DNA of 64,000 nt from Bacteroidia bacterium. GTDB taxonomy: Bacteria; Bacteroidota; Bacteroidia; Flavobacteriales; Flavobacteriaceae. Each line of letters starts with the position of its first letter. Positions within the stretch are counted from its first letter, which is position 1. This document shows positions 57,177 to 64,000 of the stretch, piece by piece. Where the stretch lies: the NCBI GenBank assembly GCA_030427865.1, contig JAUICK010000011.1:52497-116496 (forward strand), read 5' to 3'. Position numbers and translations under genes: made by a program. The notes beneath the pieces were generated by a model that was given only the letters and a program-made list of their open reading frames with translations, did not search any database and had not been told where the DNA came from.

Positions 57177-58049
57177 ATGGCTTGGTTTAAAAGAACAGAT
57201 AAAGGTATTCAAACCTCTACAGAAGACAAAAAAGACACTCCTAAAGGTTTGTGGTATAAAACCCCGAGTGGAAAAATTATAGATACAGAAGAGTTAAAAA
57301 GAAACTTATATGTAAGCCCAGAAGATGGTTACCATGTAAGAATTGGAAGCAAACATTATTTCGAGTTATTTTTTGATGATAACAAATTCAAAGAATTAGA
57401 TAAAAACCTTACTTCTAAAGATCCTTTAAAATTTGTTGATACTAAAAAATACCCAGACAGACTAAAAGCTGCACAAGAAAAAACCAAATTAAAAGATGCC
57501 GTTAGAACAGCAGTTGGTAAATCTTTAGGAAAAGACTTAGTTATTGCTGCTATGGATTTTGCGTTTATTGGAGGCTCTATGGGGTCTGTTGTTGGCGAAA
57601 AAATTGCACGCGCCATTAATTATGCTATAGAACATAAATTACCATTTTTAATGATTTCTAAATCTGGTGGAGCAAGAATGATGGAAGCATCGCTTTCTTT
57701 AATGCAATTGGTAAAAACATCAGCAAAATTAGCACAATTGGCAGAAGCAAAACTACCATATATTTCTTTATGTACAGACCCAACAACAGGAGGCACAACA
57801 GCTTCCTATGCCATGTTAGGAGACATTAATATTGCAGAACCAAACGCTTTAATTGCATTTGCAGGACCAAGAGTTGTAAAAGACACCACAGGTAAAGATT
57901 TACCAGAAGGTTTTCAAAAATCTGAATTTGTATTAGAACATGGTTTCTTAGATGCAATTTACGAGCGTAAAGATTTAAAAAAACAAGTTAACCTATATAT
58001 AGACTTAATACAAAACCTACCAATTCGAAAAGAAGAAGTAATATCATAA
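57177..58049 (+). CDS. accD: Acetyl-CoA carboxylase carboxyltransferase subunit beta, no zinc ribbon
   Basis: 290 aa. The carboxyltransferase core is normal: [39 protein letters not shown] and [20 protein letters not shown]. The N-terminal four-Cys zinc ribbon of E. coli AccD is absent: the matching segment reads [11 protein letters not shown] and [13 protein letters not shown], with no cysteine. This seems a lineage trait of flavobacteria. It transfers CO2 from carboxybiotin to acetyl-CoA, with AccA encoded elsewhere. Confidence 0.95.
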   Translation: MAWFKRTDKGIQTSTEDKKDTPKGLWYKTPSGKIIDTEELKRNLYVSPEDGYHVRIGSKHYFELFFDDNKFKELDKNLTSKDPLKFVDTKKYPDRLKAAQEKTKLKDAVRTAVGKSLGKDLVIAAMDFAFIGGSMGSVVGEKIARAINYAIEHKLPFLMISKSGGARMMEASLSLMQLVKTSAKLAQLAEAKLPYISLCTDPTTGGTTASYAMLGDINIAEPNALIAFAGPRVVKDTTGKDLPEGFQKSEFVLEHGFLDAIYERKDLKKQVNLYIDLIQNLPIRKEEVIS

Positions 58050-58051
58050 CA

Positions 58052-58079
58052 AAAAAGCCAGCTGTTGCTGGTTTTTTTG
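58052..58079 (+). terminator. Intrinsic terminator after accD
   Basis: CCAGC TGTT GCTGG with flanking A-run and T7. Confidence 0.85.
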
Positions 58080-58135
58080 TTTACACAAGTTTCTAAAAAG
58101 AAGTGTTTTACTGCTATTTATTACCAAAATAATTC

Positions 58136-58143
58136 TATATTTG
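58136..58143 (+). promoter_or_regulatory. -7 element (TATATTTG) upstream of rpsO
   Basis: It matches TAnnTTTG, 55 nt before the S15 start codon. Confidence 0.45.
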
Positions 58144-58198
58144 CAGCTTCAATGAAAATATCATTGATATGCATAAAAATCATTTAAATAATATTGGC

Positions 58199-58468
58199 AT
58201 GTACTTAACAAGAGAAATTAAAGAAGGAATCTTCGAAAAACACGGTAAGGGAAAGAATGACACTGGTAATTCAGAAGGTCAAATTGCGTTATTTACGCAC
58301 AGAATTAATCACTTAACAGAGCACTTAAAACAAAATCGTAAAGATTTTAACACAGAGCGTTCTTTAGTAAGAATGGTTGGTAAGCGTAGAAGTTTATTAG
58401 ATTATTTAAAGAAAACAGATATTGCAAGATACCGTGCAATAATCAAAGAATTAGGAATTAGAAAATAA
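58199..58468 (+). CDS. rpsO: 30S ribosomal protein S15
   Basis: 89 aa: MYLTREIKEGIFEKHGKGKN, then GSEGQIALFT-like NSEGQIALFTHRINHLTEHL and KRRSLLDYLKKTDIARYRAI. An ATG ten codons upstream is in frame, but the start chosen gives the usual length and N-terminus. It binds helix 22 of 16S rRNA. It precedes pnp, the common rpsO-pnp order, but a terminator lies between. Confidence 0.96.
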   Translation: MYLTREIKEGIFEKHGKGKNDTGNSEGQIALFTHRINHLTEHLKQNRKDFNTERSLVRMVGKRRSLLDYLKKTDIARYRAIIKELGIRK

Positions 58469-58477
58469 TTCAACATA

Positions 58478-58508
58478 AAAAGAGGCTCTATAAACGTGCC
58501 TCTTTTTT
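58478..58508 (+). terminator. Intrinsic terminator after rpsO
   Basis: AAAAGAGGC / GCCTCTTTT with an 11-nt loop and T6. Confidence 0.88.
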
Positions 58509-58520
58509 ATTGGTAGATAT

Positions 58521-58654
58521 TTTGAAACTTGTTTCAAATCAACAGTCTACTTCCTGCGAAAGCAGAAATCTAAATTTTGACTTTCAGAGATTTCTCCATA
58601 AAGTCGAAATGATAAAAGTTAAAATTGTCATTCCTTTGAAAAAGGGAATCTACA
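58521..58654 (+). repeat. REP-like palindromes between rpsO and pnp
   Basis: This 329-nt gap has no gene. It holds TTTGAAAC-TT-GTTTCAAA (58521-58538), a degenerate hairpin TTCCTGC-GAAA-GCAGAAA (58551-58567), a segment like GAGATTTCTCCATAAAGTCG (58588-58606) and GTCATTCC-TTTGAAAAA-GGGAATC (58627-58650). The last three resemble palindromic repeats scattered between genes in many flavobacteria. The rest (58655-58797) is an A/C-rich unstructured pnp leader. Confidence 0.5.
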
Positions 58655-58797
58655 AATACAAAACCTCTTGAAAGACTAACAAACTCTCAAGTAAAAAAAA
58701 TCAAAAGAACTAACAATCCTTTTGAATTTCCGTTGGAAAACCCACAACATACAACAACACAACAACAAACAAATTAAAAATTTAGAATTAAAATTTT

Positions 58798-61041
58798 ATG
58801 ATTCCAAAAGTATTTAGAGAGGTGATAGACCTTGGAGATGGAAGAACCATCTCATTAGAAACCGGTAAATTAGCGAAACAAGCACACGGTTCTGTTGTTG
58901 TTCAATCAGGAAAATGTATGTTATTGTGTACAGTAGTCTCAAATTATCATCAAGCTGATGTAGATTTTTTACCTTTAACTGTAGATTATAGAGAAAAATT
59001 TGCTGCTGCAGGACGTTATCCTGGAGGTTTCTTTAAAAGAGAAGCAAGACCAAGTGATGGAGAAGTATTAACCATGCGTTTAGTAGACCGTGTTTTACGC
59101 CCATTATTCCCAAAAGATTATCACGCAGAAACTCAGGTTATGATTCAGATGATGTCTCATGATGATGATGTAATGCCAGATGCAATGGCAGGTTTAGCCG
59201 CTTCTGCTGCGATTCAATTATCAGACATTCCGTTTGAAACTCCAATTTCTGAAGTAAGAGTTGCAAGAATAAATGGCGAGTTTGTCATTAATCCTACAAG
59301 AACTCAATTAGACGAAGCTGATATCGATATGATGGTAGGAGCTTCTGCAGACTCTGTAATGATGGTAGAAGGTGAAATGGATGAGTGTTCTGAAGAAGAA
59401 ATGGCAGATGCAATTAAATTTGCACATGAAGCTATTAAAGTTCAGTGTGCTGCACAAGTTGCTTTGGCTGAAGCTTTTGGTAAAAAAGAAACTCGTGAAT
59501 ATGAGCCAGAAGTAGAAGATGAAGATTTGGCTGCAAAAATTAAAGAAATGGTATATGATAAAACATATGCTATTGCAAAAGCTGGTTCTGCTAAGCATGA
59601 AAGAAGTGCTGCTTTTAGCGAAATTAAAGAAGAAGTTTTCAATTCTTTCTCTGAAGAAGATCAAGCAGAATTAGGAAAATTAATTCATAAATATGTAGCA
59701 AAAGCACAAAAAACTGCTATTCGTGATTTAACTTTAAACGAAGGTTTACGTTTAGACGGAAGAAAAACAGATGAAATTAGACCTATTTGGTGTGAAGTAG
59801 ATTATTTACCATCAACACATGGTTCATCGATTTTTACAAGAGGGGAAACGCAAGCTTTAGCCACTGTAACTTTAGGAACATCAAGAGAAGCAAACCAAAT
59901 AGATATGCCATCTTTCGAAGGCGAAGAAACATTCTATTTACACTATAACTTCCCTCCTTTTTCTACAGGAGAAGCACGTCCTTTAAGAGGAACTTCACGC
60001 AGAGAAGTTGGTCATGGTAACTTAGCACAAAGAGCATTAAAAGGAATGATTCCTGCGGATTGCCCTTACACTGTAAGAGTTGTAAGTGAAGTTTTAGAAT
60101 CTAATGGTTCTTCTTCTATGGCAACTGTTTGTTCTGGAACAATGGCGTTAATGGATGCTGGTGTGCAACTAAAAAAACCTGTTTCTGGTATTGCTATGGG
60201 ATTAATTTCTGATGGTGATAAATATGCTGTTTTATCTGATATTTTAGGTGATGAAGATCATTTAGGAGATATGGATTTTAAAGTAACTGGTACTGCTGAC
60301 GGAATTACTGCATGTCAAATGGATATTAAAATTAAAGGGCTTTCATACGAGATTTTAGTAAATGCTTTAAAACAAGCCAGAGAGGGTCGTTTGCATATTT
60401 TAAGTAAACTAACCGATACTATAGAAAAACCAAATGCAGAAGTTAAGGCTCACGCTCCAAAAATGATAACCAGAAGAATACCTAACGATTTAATTGGCGC
60501 ATTTATTGGTCCAGGTGGTAAACACATTCAAGAATTACAGAAAGAAACTGAAACTACAATTGTAATTACAGAAGATCCAGTAACTGAAGAAGGTATTATT
60601 GAAATTTTAGGTACTAAACCAGCAGGAATGGATGCAGTAATTGCAAAGATAGAATCGATGTTATTCAAACCAGAAAAAGGCTCTGTTTACGAAGTGAAGG
60701 TAATTAAAATGTTAGATTTTGGTGCAGTTGTAGAATATACAGAAGCTCCAGGAAATGAAGTTTTATTACATGTTAGCGAATTGGCTTGGGAACGTACTGA
60801 TAACGTTTCTGATGTAGTAAAATTAGGTGATATTTTAGAGGTAAAATACTTTGGTATAGACCCTAAAACTCGTAAAGAAAAAGTTTCGAGAAAAGCTTTG
60901 TTAGAAAAACCAGAAGGTTGGACGGCAAGACCTCCAAGAGATAATAATAGTCGTGGACGAGACAACAGAAGTAGAGACAATCGTGGACGTGACAATAGAC
61001 GTGATGATAGAAAACCAAGACAAGAGAAAAAAGAAGAATAA
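58798..61041 (+). CDS. pnp: Polyribonucleotide nucleotidyltransferase (PNPase)
   Basis: A 747-aa phosphorolytic 3'-5' exoribonuclease. It has two RNase PH domains ([21 protein letters not shown] in the first; [23 protein letters not shown] and [21 protein letters not shown] in the second), a KH domain ([20 protein letters not shown]) and S1 domain ([18 protein letters not shown]). An Arg/Asp/Gly-rich tail of about 40 residues ([15 protein letters not shown]) probably binds RNA or RNase E-like partners. Confidence 0.97.
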   Translation: MIPKVFREVIDLGDGRTISLETGKLAKQAHGSVVVQSGKCMLLCTVVSNYHQADVDFLPLTVDYREKFAAAGRYPGGFFKREARPSDGEVLTMRLVDRVLRPLFPKDYHAETQVMIQMMSHDDDVMPDAMAGLAASAAIQLSDIPFETPISEVRVARINGEFVINPTRTQLDEADIDMMVGASADSVMMVEGEMDECSEEEMADAIKFAHEAIKVQCAAQVALAEAFGKKETREYEPEVEDEDLAAKIKEMVYDKTYAIAKAGSAKHERSAAFSEIKEEVFNSFSEEDQAELGKLIHKYVAKAQKTAIRDLTLNEGLRLDGRKTDEIRPIWCEVDYLPSTHGSSIFTRGETQALATVTLGTSREANQIDMPSFEGEETFYLHYNFPPFSTGEARPLRGTSRREVGHGNLAQRALKGMIPADCPYTVRVVSEVLESNGSSSMATVCSGTMALMDAGVQLKKPVSGIAMGLISDGDKYAVLSDILGDEDHLGDMDFKVTGTADGITACQMDIKIKGLSYEILVNALKQAREGRLHILSKLTDTIEKPNAEVKAHAPKMITRRIPNDLIGAFIGPGGKHIQELQKETETTIVITEDPVTEEGIIEILGTKPAGMDAVIAKIESMLFKPEKGSVYEVKVIKMLDFGAVVEYTEAPGNEVLLHVSELAWERTDNVSDVVKLGDILEVKYFGIDPKTRKEKVSRKALLEKPEGWTARPPRDNNSRGRDNRSRDNRGRDNRRDDRKPRQEKKEE

Positions 61042-61070
61042 TTTTTAGTTTCTCTTTTAAATAAACATCA

Positions 61071-61106
61071 AGCCTGTTCAGTTTAAAAACTTAACAGGTT
61101 TTTTTG
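61071..61106 (+). terminator. Intrinsic terminator after pnp
   Basis: CCTGTTCAGTTT / AAACTTAACAGG, one mismatch, followed by T8. It separates pnp from the recombinase gene. Confidence 0.88.
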
Positions 61107-61141
61107 TACATTTATTTTCAAAAAATTACACCTATATTGTT

Positions 61142-62311
61142 ATGACTGCTGTCTCGCTAGAATCATTTACACATAATTCTCAACATTGTATTGCTATAAA
61201 ATTTTCTTATAATTTTGAAATTAAAGAATATATCAAAAAATTTAATGGAGTGAGATGGTCTAAGACACATAGAACATTTTACATTTATTCTTCAAAACTA
61301 AGGTTAGAAGAGTTAAAAACACATCTTATAAAAGGGAATTTAAGAATTATTACTAAAAAGAATAACAATTATATTTCAAGAATAACAAAAGACGTAAAAA
61401 TTGAACTTAAATCTTTAAATAAAGAAAAAACTATTGTTTATCGTCATTATTTAGAGTTTCTTAAAGGAAAACGATTTAGTAAAAGCACCATAGCAAGCTA
61501 TAGTAATTTTATTTTAGAATTCTTACGTTTCACAAATCAAAAACCTGTTAATCAACTCAATGAAAACGATGTTAGAGAGTATATAGAATGGGCTGTAAGT
61601 TCATTAAACTATTCAGTAAGTACTCACCGTCAAATGGTAAGTGGTTTTAAACATTTTGCTTATTTTTATCCTGCTTGCGCCATAAACATAGAGAAAATTT
61701 ATATGCCAAAAAAAGACAGAAAATTACCTGTTGTATTGAGTATAGAAGAAATACTTTTATTAATACAAGTAACTAAAAATTTAAAACATAGGGTTATAAT
61801 AACTATGTTATATTCTTCTGGTTTAAGAATTAGTGAGCTAATTAATTTAAAATTGAGCGATTTTGATTTTAAAAGAAAACAGTTACATATACAAAATAGC
61901 AAAGGGCGTAAAGATAGATATGCTACAATTGCAGAAAGCACCTATCCATTAATTAAAAACTATTACAAAACCTACAAGCCAAACACCTACTTTATAGAAA
62001 ATCCAAAAGGAGGCAAATACAGTCCAGAATCTATTCGTGCCTTTTTAAAAAAGAGTTTAAAACTGTCGGGAATAACTAAAAAAGTAACACCACACACATT
62101 AAGACATAGTTATGCAACTCACATGTTAGAACAAGGAATAGGCATAAGGCATATTCAAGAATTATTAGGTCATAGCAGACCAGAAACCACCATGATTTAC
62201 ACTCATGTTACAAGAAAAGATTTAGAACTCATAAAAAGTCCTTTAGATACTGCAATAAATAAATTATCTTTGCAGGATAACAGTAATATGAAAAACATTA
62301 TATCTGGTTAA
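61142..62311 (+). CDS. Tyrosine recombinase, presumed cassette integrase
   Basis: 389 aa. All catalytic residues are present: Arg229 (GLRISEL), Lys254 (SKGRKDR), His318 and Arg321 (HTLRHSY), His344 (LLGHS) and Tyr353 (TMIYTHV). Residues about 95-185 form the SAM-like core-binding domain. An extra N-terminal domain of about 85 residues (FNGVRWSKTHRTFYI) precedes it. The end, TTMIYTHV through KSPLD, resembles IntI. But the Lys254-His318 distance of 64 residues is XerD-like and leaves no room for the IntI-specific insertion. It is followed by attC-like cassettes. Confidence 0.88.
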   Translation: MTAVSLESFTHNSQHCIAIKFSYNFEIKEYIKKFNGVRWSKTHRTFYIYSSKLRLEELKTHLIKGNLRIITKKNNNYISRITKDVKIELKSLNKEKTIVYRHYLEFLKGKRFSKSTIASYSNFILEFLRFTNQKPVNQLNENDVREYIEWAVSSLNYSVSTHRQMVSGFKHFAYFYPACAINIEKIYMPKKDRKLPVVLSIEEILLLIQVTKNLKHRVIITMLYSSGLRISELINLKLSDFDFKRKQLHIQNSKGRKDRYATIAESTYPLIKNYYKTYKPNTYFIENPKGGKYSPESIRAFLKKSLKLSGITKKVTPHTLRHSYATHMLEQGIGIRHIQELLGHSRPETTMIYTHVTRKDLELIKSPLDTAINKLSLQDNSNMKNIISG

Positions 62312-62352
62312 ATTTACGGGATATAATTAATAAAATTTATTATATAACACGT
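62312..62352 (+). other. Candidate attI-like primary site
   Basis: The 40 nt between the recombinase stop and the first GTTGTGGGTA. By analogy the crossover would lie between G and TT at 62351/62352. The region is AT-rich and has no second palindromic arm like those at the cassette junctions, as expected for attI rather than attC. Confidence 0.4.
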
Positions 62353-63144
62353 TGTGGGTAATACGAGAAAAACGAAATGGCAGGATTAACAAGCGAACAA
62401 ATTAGATTTTTAAAAGAGCAAAAAGTACATCCGAAATATGTATTCAATGCTGAAGGACTTTCAAAATCCGAATATCGAGTGATTATGAAAGAACTAAATA
62501 AAGGAGTTGCTTATAATGTTACGCCTTGTCAAAAAGAAGGACACACTTTACGAACGAGAAGCGGACATTGTTGTCAATGTAATACAGCTACATTAGGTTT
62601 TCAAAAAAGGAATGACTCTGGCGGAATCGTATATATTGCCGGTAGTTTATCTGGAGAACTTGTGAAAATTGGATTTTCAAAAGCAGTTGAAGTAAGAGAA
62701 GAATCACTAAATCGAACTAAATACGCTGGATTTAATGACTGGAAAATACTTTACGCTCTGAAAAGTAAAAACGCTGGACGAATAGAAACTAAAGCGAATT
62801 CACTATTACACGAATATGCCTTTTCGGTTGACTATGAACACGATGGACATTGGCAAGATTCGTATGAAACTTATCATTGTGCGTATTCCAAGGCAAAGGA
62901 ATTTGTTGAAAAAGCCTTTCAGTCAGAAAATTATGAGATTGAAATTGAGAAAAACAGTCCGACTGAAAAATATGAATTTAGGAATTTAAAGAAATTATAA
63001 ACTGGAAAAAGTACTACCCACAACAATGTATAACCGCAATTACGGCGGATTCGACTACGTCCGAATCCACTCGGAATTGCGAGCGTCAGTGCCTAACCGA
63101 AAATTAACGCATATTAACCCGTAACTGACGGTTATACGAGACCG
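62351..63144 (+). mobile_element. Cassette 1 (GIY-YIG-like protein)
   Basis: It begins GTTGTGGGTA (62351-62360) and its end site opens with TACCCACAAC (63015-63024), the exact complement. It contains one ORF with only 16 nt between the core and the ATG and 14 nt between the stop and R''. No promoter is seen, so expression probably depends on upstream transcription. Confidence 0.7.
62377..63000 (+). CDS. GIY-YIG/T5orf172-like protein in cassette 1
   Basis: 207 aa. The C-terminal half resembles the T5orf172/MUG113 branch of the GIY-YIG superfamily: GGIVYIAGS, then LVKIGFSKAVEVREESLNR and RIETKANSLLHEYAF. The N-terminal half has a possible four-ligand zinc site (CQKEGHTLRTRSGHCCQCN). Such domains occur in phage and mobile-element proteins and some nucleases. 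Arginine is often coded CGA here, while neighbouring chromosomal genes use mainly AGA, which fits foreign origin. Activity is unknown. Confidence 0.7.
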   Translation: MAGLTSEQIRFLKEQKVHPKYVFNAEGLSKSEYRVIMKELNKGVAYNVTPCQKEGHTLRTRSGHCCQCNTATLGFQKRNDSGGIVYIAGSLSGELVKIGFSKAVEVREESLNRTKYAGFNDWKILYALKSKNAGRIETKANSLLHEYAFSVDYEHDGHWQDSYETYHCAYSKAKEFVEKAFQSENYEIEIEKNSPTEKYEFRNLKKL

Positions 63145-63153
63145 TTGTGTGTA
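63015..63153 (+). other. attC-like recombination site 1 (139 nt)
   Basis: R'' TACCCACAAC (63015-63024), 3-nt spacer, L'' GTATAACCG (63028-63036); L' CGGTTATAC (63129-63137), 6-nt spacer GAGACC, R' GTTGTGTGTA (63144-63153). Inside are nested stems GCAATT/AATTGC (63036, 63075), GGATTCG/CGAATCC (63047, 63062) and CGTCAGT/ACTGACG (63084, 63124). R'' and R' differ at one base because R' now belongs to cassette 2. Confidence 0.75.
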
Positions 63154-63875
63154 ATGCTGACCAAGATTATGGGAATATTTGACTTTTTAAAATTTGGAGA
63201 TAACTCAAAACCTTCGAGAAAGCATATTTCGTTTTCAAATTTGGCATTGGAAATAGTTGGAACTTTAGTAGAAAAAAACGGATTTGAGTTTTATCGAAAA
63301 AAGATTGAGACTTACTTTACAACTATAATTTGGCGGAAAGAAGAACAGTATGTGAAATTAACTGCATCTGATTTCCCAACTGATTATCCATTTACCTATG
63401 ACATAAAACTTGGAGAAGGGAATTGCGATGATTTCTTTGAATCTGAATGGGATTCTATTTCGATTTCTGATATTCAAAGATTATCTGAACCGAATAAAAA
63501 ATATAATGGATATGACTTTCCAAAGAAAAGTGAATTTAAAGAAAGTCTGGAAAAAGCGAAAACAGATTTGTCGGAATTCGGAAATGGATTCTTAAATGGA
63601 AATTTGGAATTGTTCTATAAAGCACGAATATTGACAAACGGAGAAAATAAACCTGAAAAAATTATTAAAAAAGATAAAAACGGAAAAGTAATTGTTGAAC
63701 TGTTGCCTTATAACGTAATTAAGAAAAACGACTGAAATAAAGCACGTACACACAACAACGTGTATAATTAATTGCTGGTTTTAGCCAATTTACGAAAGTC
63801 CTCGCGGACTTTCTATCTGTGATTTATTTACTAACTTTAGTGCTTGAAACACGCAACTAATCATACACAACAACG
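63144..63875 (+). mobile_element. Cassette 2 (hypothetical protein)
   Basis: It begins GTTGTGTGTA (63144-63153) and its end site opens with TACACACAAC (63747-63756), again the exact complement. One ORF fills the space. An identical cassette start follows directly at 63875. Confidence 0.7.
63169..63735 (+). CDS. Hypothetical protein of cassette 2
   Basis: 188 aa from the ATG giving MGIFDFLKFGDNSKPSRKH; an ATG five codons earlier (MLTKI) is possible. It is soluble, with no signal peptide or membrane helix. It is rich in Phe, Lys and Glu, with TTIIWRKEEQYVKLTASDFP and a central acidic stretch (GEGNCDDFFESEWDSISISD). The C-terminus reads like an extension of phage or immunity-type proteins (KNGKVIVELLPYNVI), but no family is recognised. 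The first 101 coding bases occur again in cassette 3. Confidence 0.65.
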   Translation: MGIFDFLKFGDNSKPSRKHISFSNLALEIVGTLVEKNGFEFYRKKIETYFTTIIWRKEEQYVKLTASDFPTDYPFTYDIKLGEGNCDDFFESEWDSISISDIQRLSEPNKKYNGYDFPKKSEFKESLEKAKTDLSEFGNGFLNGNLELFYKARILTNGENKPEKIIKKDKNGKVIVELLPYNVIKKND

Positions 63876-63884
63876 TTGTGTGTA
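63747..63884 (+). other. attC-like recombination site 2 (138 nt)
   Basis: R'' TACACACAAC (63747-63756), spacer AAC, L'' GTGTATAATTAATTGC (63760-63775); L' GCAACTAATCATACAC (63853-63868), spacer AACAAC, R' GTTGTGTGTA (63875-63884). L''/L' pair over 16 bp with two mismatched or wobble positions. A separate perfect hairpin GAAAGTCC-TCGC-GGACTTTC lies in the loop (63794-63813). The 3/6-nt spacer asymmetry equals that of site 1. Confidence 0.75.
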
Positions 63885-64000
63885 ATGCTGACCAAGATTA
63901 TGGGAATATTTGACTTTTTAAAATTTGGAGATAACTCAAAACCTTCGAGAAAGCATATTTCGTTTTCAAATTTGGCATTGGAAATAGTTGGAACTTTAGT
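63875..64000 (+). mobile_element. Cassette 3 (start only), copy of cassette 2
   Basis: 63874-64000 is identical base for base to 63143-63269. The window ends inside it. Confidence 0.75.
63900..64000 (+). CDS. Partial second copy of the cassette 2 protein
   Basis: It begins MGIFDFLKFGDNSKPSRKH exactly as at 63169 and runs off the window after 33 codons. Whether the copy stays identical cannot be seen. Confidence 0.65.
   Translation, partial: MGIFDFLKFGDNSKPSRKHISFSNLALEIVGTL

Larger units (their letters stand above)
61142..64000 (+). mobile_element. Integron-like cassette array with a XerD-type recombinase (continues past window)
   Basis: A tyrosine recombinase gene is followed by cassettes that each hold one ORF on the same strand and end in an attC-like imperfect palindrome. 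Recombination-core positions are 62351, 63144 and 63875, giving cassettes of 793 and 731 nt and the start of a third. Each cassette's first ten bases are the exact complement of the R'' arm in its own end site, as expected of circularising integron cassettes. The recombinase lies upstream and points toward the array, an orientation known from some chromosomal integrons. Use of these sites by this recombinase is inferred. Confidence 0.75.

Noticed and set aside
58169..58198. Ten-residue extension of S15
   Set aside because: The extension is absent from the standard S15 N-terminus (MYLTREIKEGIF).
58735..58797. CCCACAAC and ACACAACAAC in the pnp leader, resembling the R'' arms of the attC-like sites
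   Set aside because: The leader is a simple A/C-rich run (repeated CAACAACA). It has no matching GTTGTG arm and no palindrome, so the likeness is best explained by composition.
63747..63884. Transposon or IS200/IS605 end
   Set aside because: Hairpin ends alone could fit, but no transposase is near, and the within-cassette covariation of core and R'' is not expected of IS ends.
62312..64000. CRISPR array
   Set aside because: The repeated elements are about 730-790 nt apart, palindromic and enclose ORFs; no short regular repeats or cas genes are present.

Overview
The window is about 30% GC and carries marker genes of the Bacteroidetes family Flavobacteriaceae: the gliding/type IX secretion genes gldKLMN, a PorT homologue, exosortase XrtF, a HYC_CC_PP protein, a zinc-ribbon-less AccD, and several promoters with the TTTG / TAnnTTTG elements of this phylum. 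A marine genus of the Polaribacter/Tenacibaculum kind is plausible, but the genus cannot be fixed from this sequence alone.

Layout. 1-7442: end of a secreted-protein gene, an FAD/NAD(P) oxidoreductase, and a tightly overlapping operon (polyferredoxin, MORN-like protein, two GT2 glycosyltransferases, a membrane mannosyltransferase-like protein), probably for an envelope glycan. 7508-13539: LacI regulator and HAD phosphatase, then on the minus strand a glucosaminidase lipoprotein, an ACC deaminase-like PLP enzyme and an ABC-F ATPase, then a DUF983 protein. 13623-17522: a TPR histidine kinase/LuxR response regulator pair, a tiny basic ORF and a DAO-type oxidoreductase. 17601-25885 (minus): the gldKLMN operon, a degenerate arginase-fold protein and topA. 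26087-32826: miaB, a sigma-54 activator, LptE, a TPR protein, secG and groES-groEL. 32936-37111 (minus): a cysteine-rich metal-handling set (HMA protein, TonB receptor, HYC_CC_PP protein) and the XrtF exosortase pair. 37161-45217: a fRMsr-like GAF protein, two 42-aa ORFs behind a consensus promoter, purH and the rod-shape operon mreBCD-mrdA-rodA. 45299-47222 (minus): rpsT, tRNA-Glu and proS. 47381-61041: an Arg/Ser-rich lipoprotein, a FadL-type porin, nfu, ubiE/menG, porT, a SpoU methyltransferase, a TamA-like lipoprotein, fba, accD, rpsO and pnp.

The most unusual part is 61142-64000. A XerD-type tyrosine recombinase is followed, on the same strand, by at least two complete one-gene cassettes and the start of a third. 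Each boundary is a 138-139 nt imperfect palindrome laid out like an integron attC site (R''-spacer-L''-loop-L'-spacer-R'). The first 10 bases of each cassette are exactly complementary to the R'' arm at that cassette's own end, and a base that differs between cassettes differs in a compensating way. This is what integron cassettes show, because attC is formed by joining the ends of a circular cassette. The core is GTTGTGKG rather than the classical GTTRRRY, and the recombinase lacks the extra segment that marks IntI. I read it as an integron-like cassette array with a non-IntI recombinase. Cassette 3 begins as an exact copy of cassette 2.

Most other genes are ordinary flavobacterial housekeeping. 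Coordinates of starts were adjusted where a better in-frame ATG exists.
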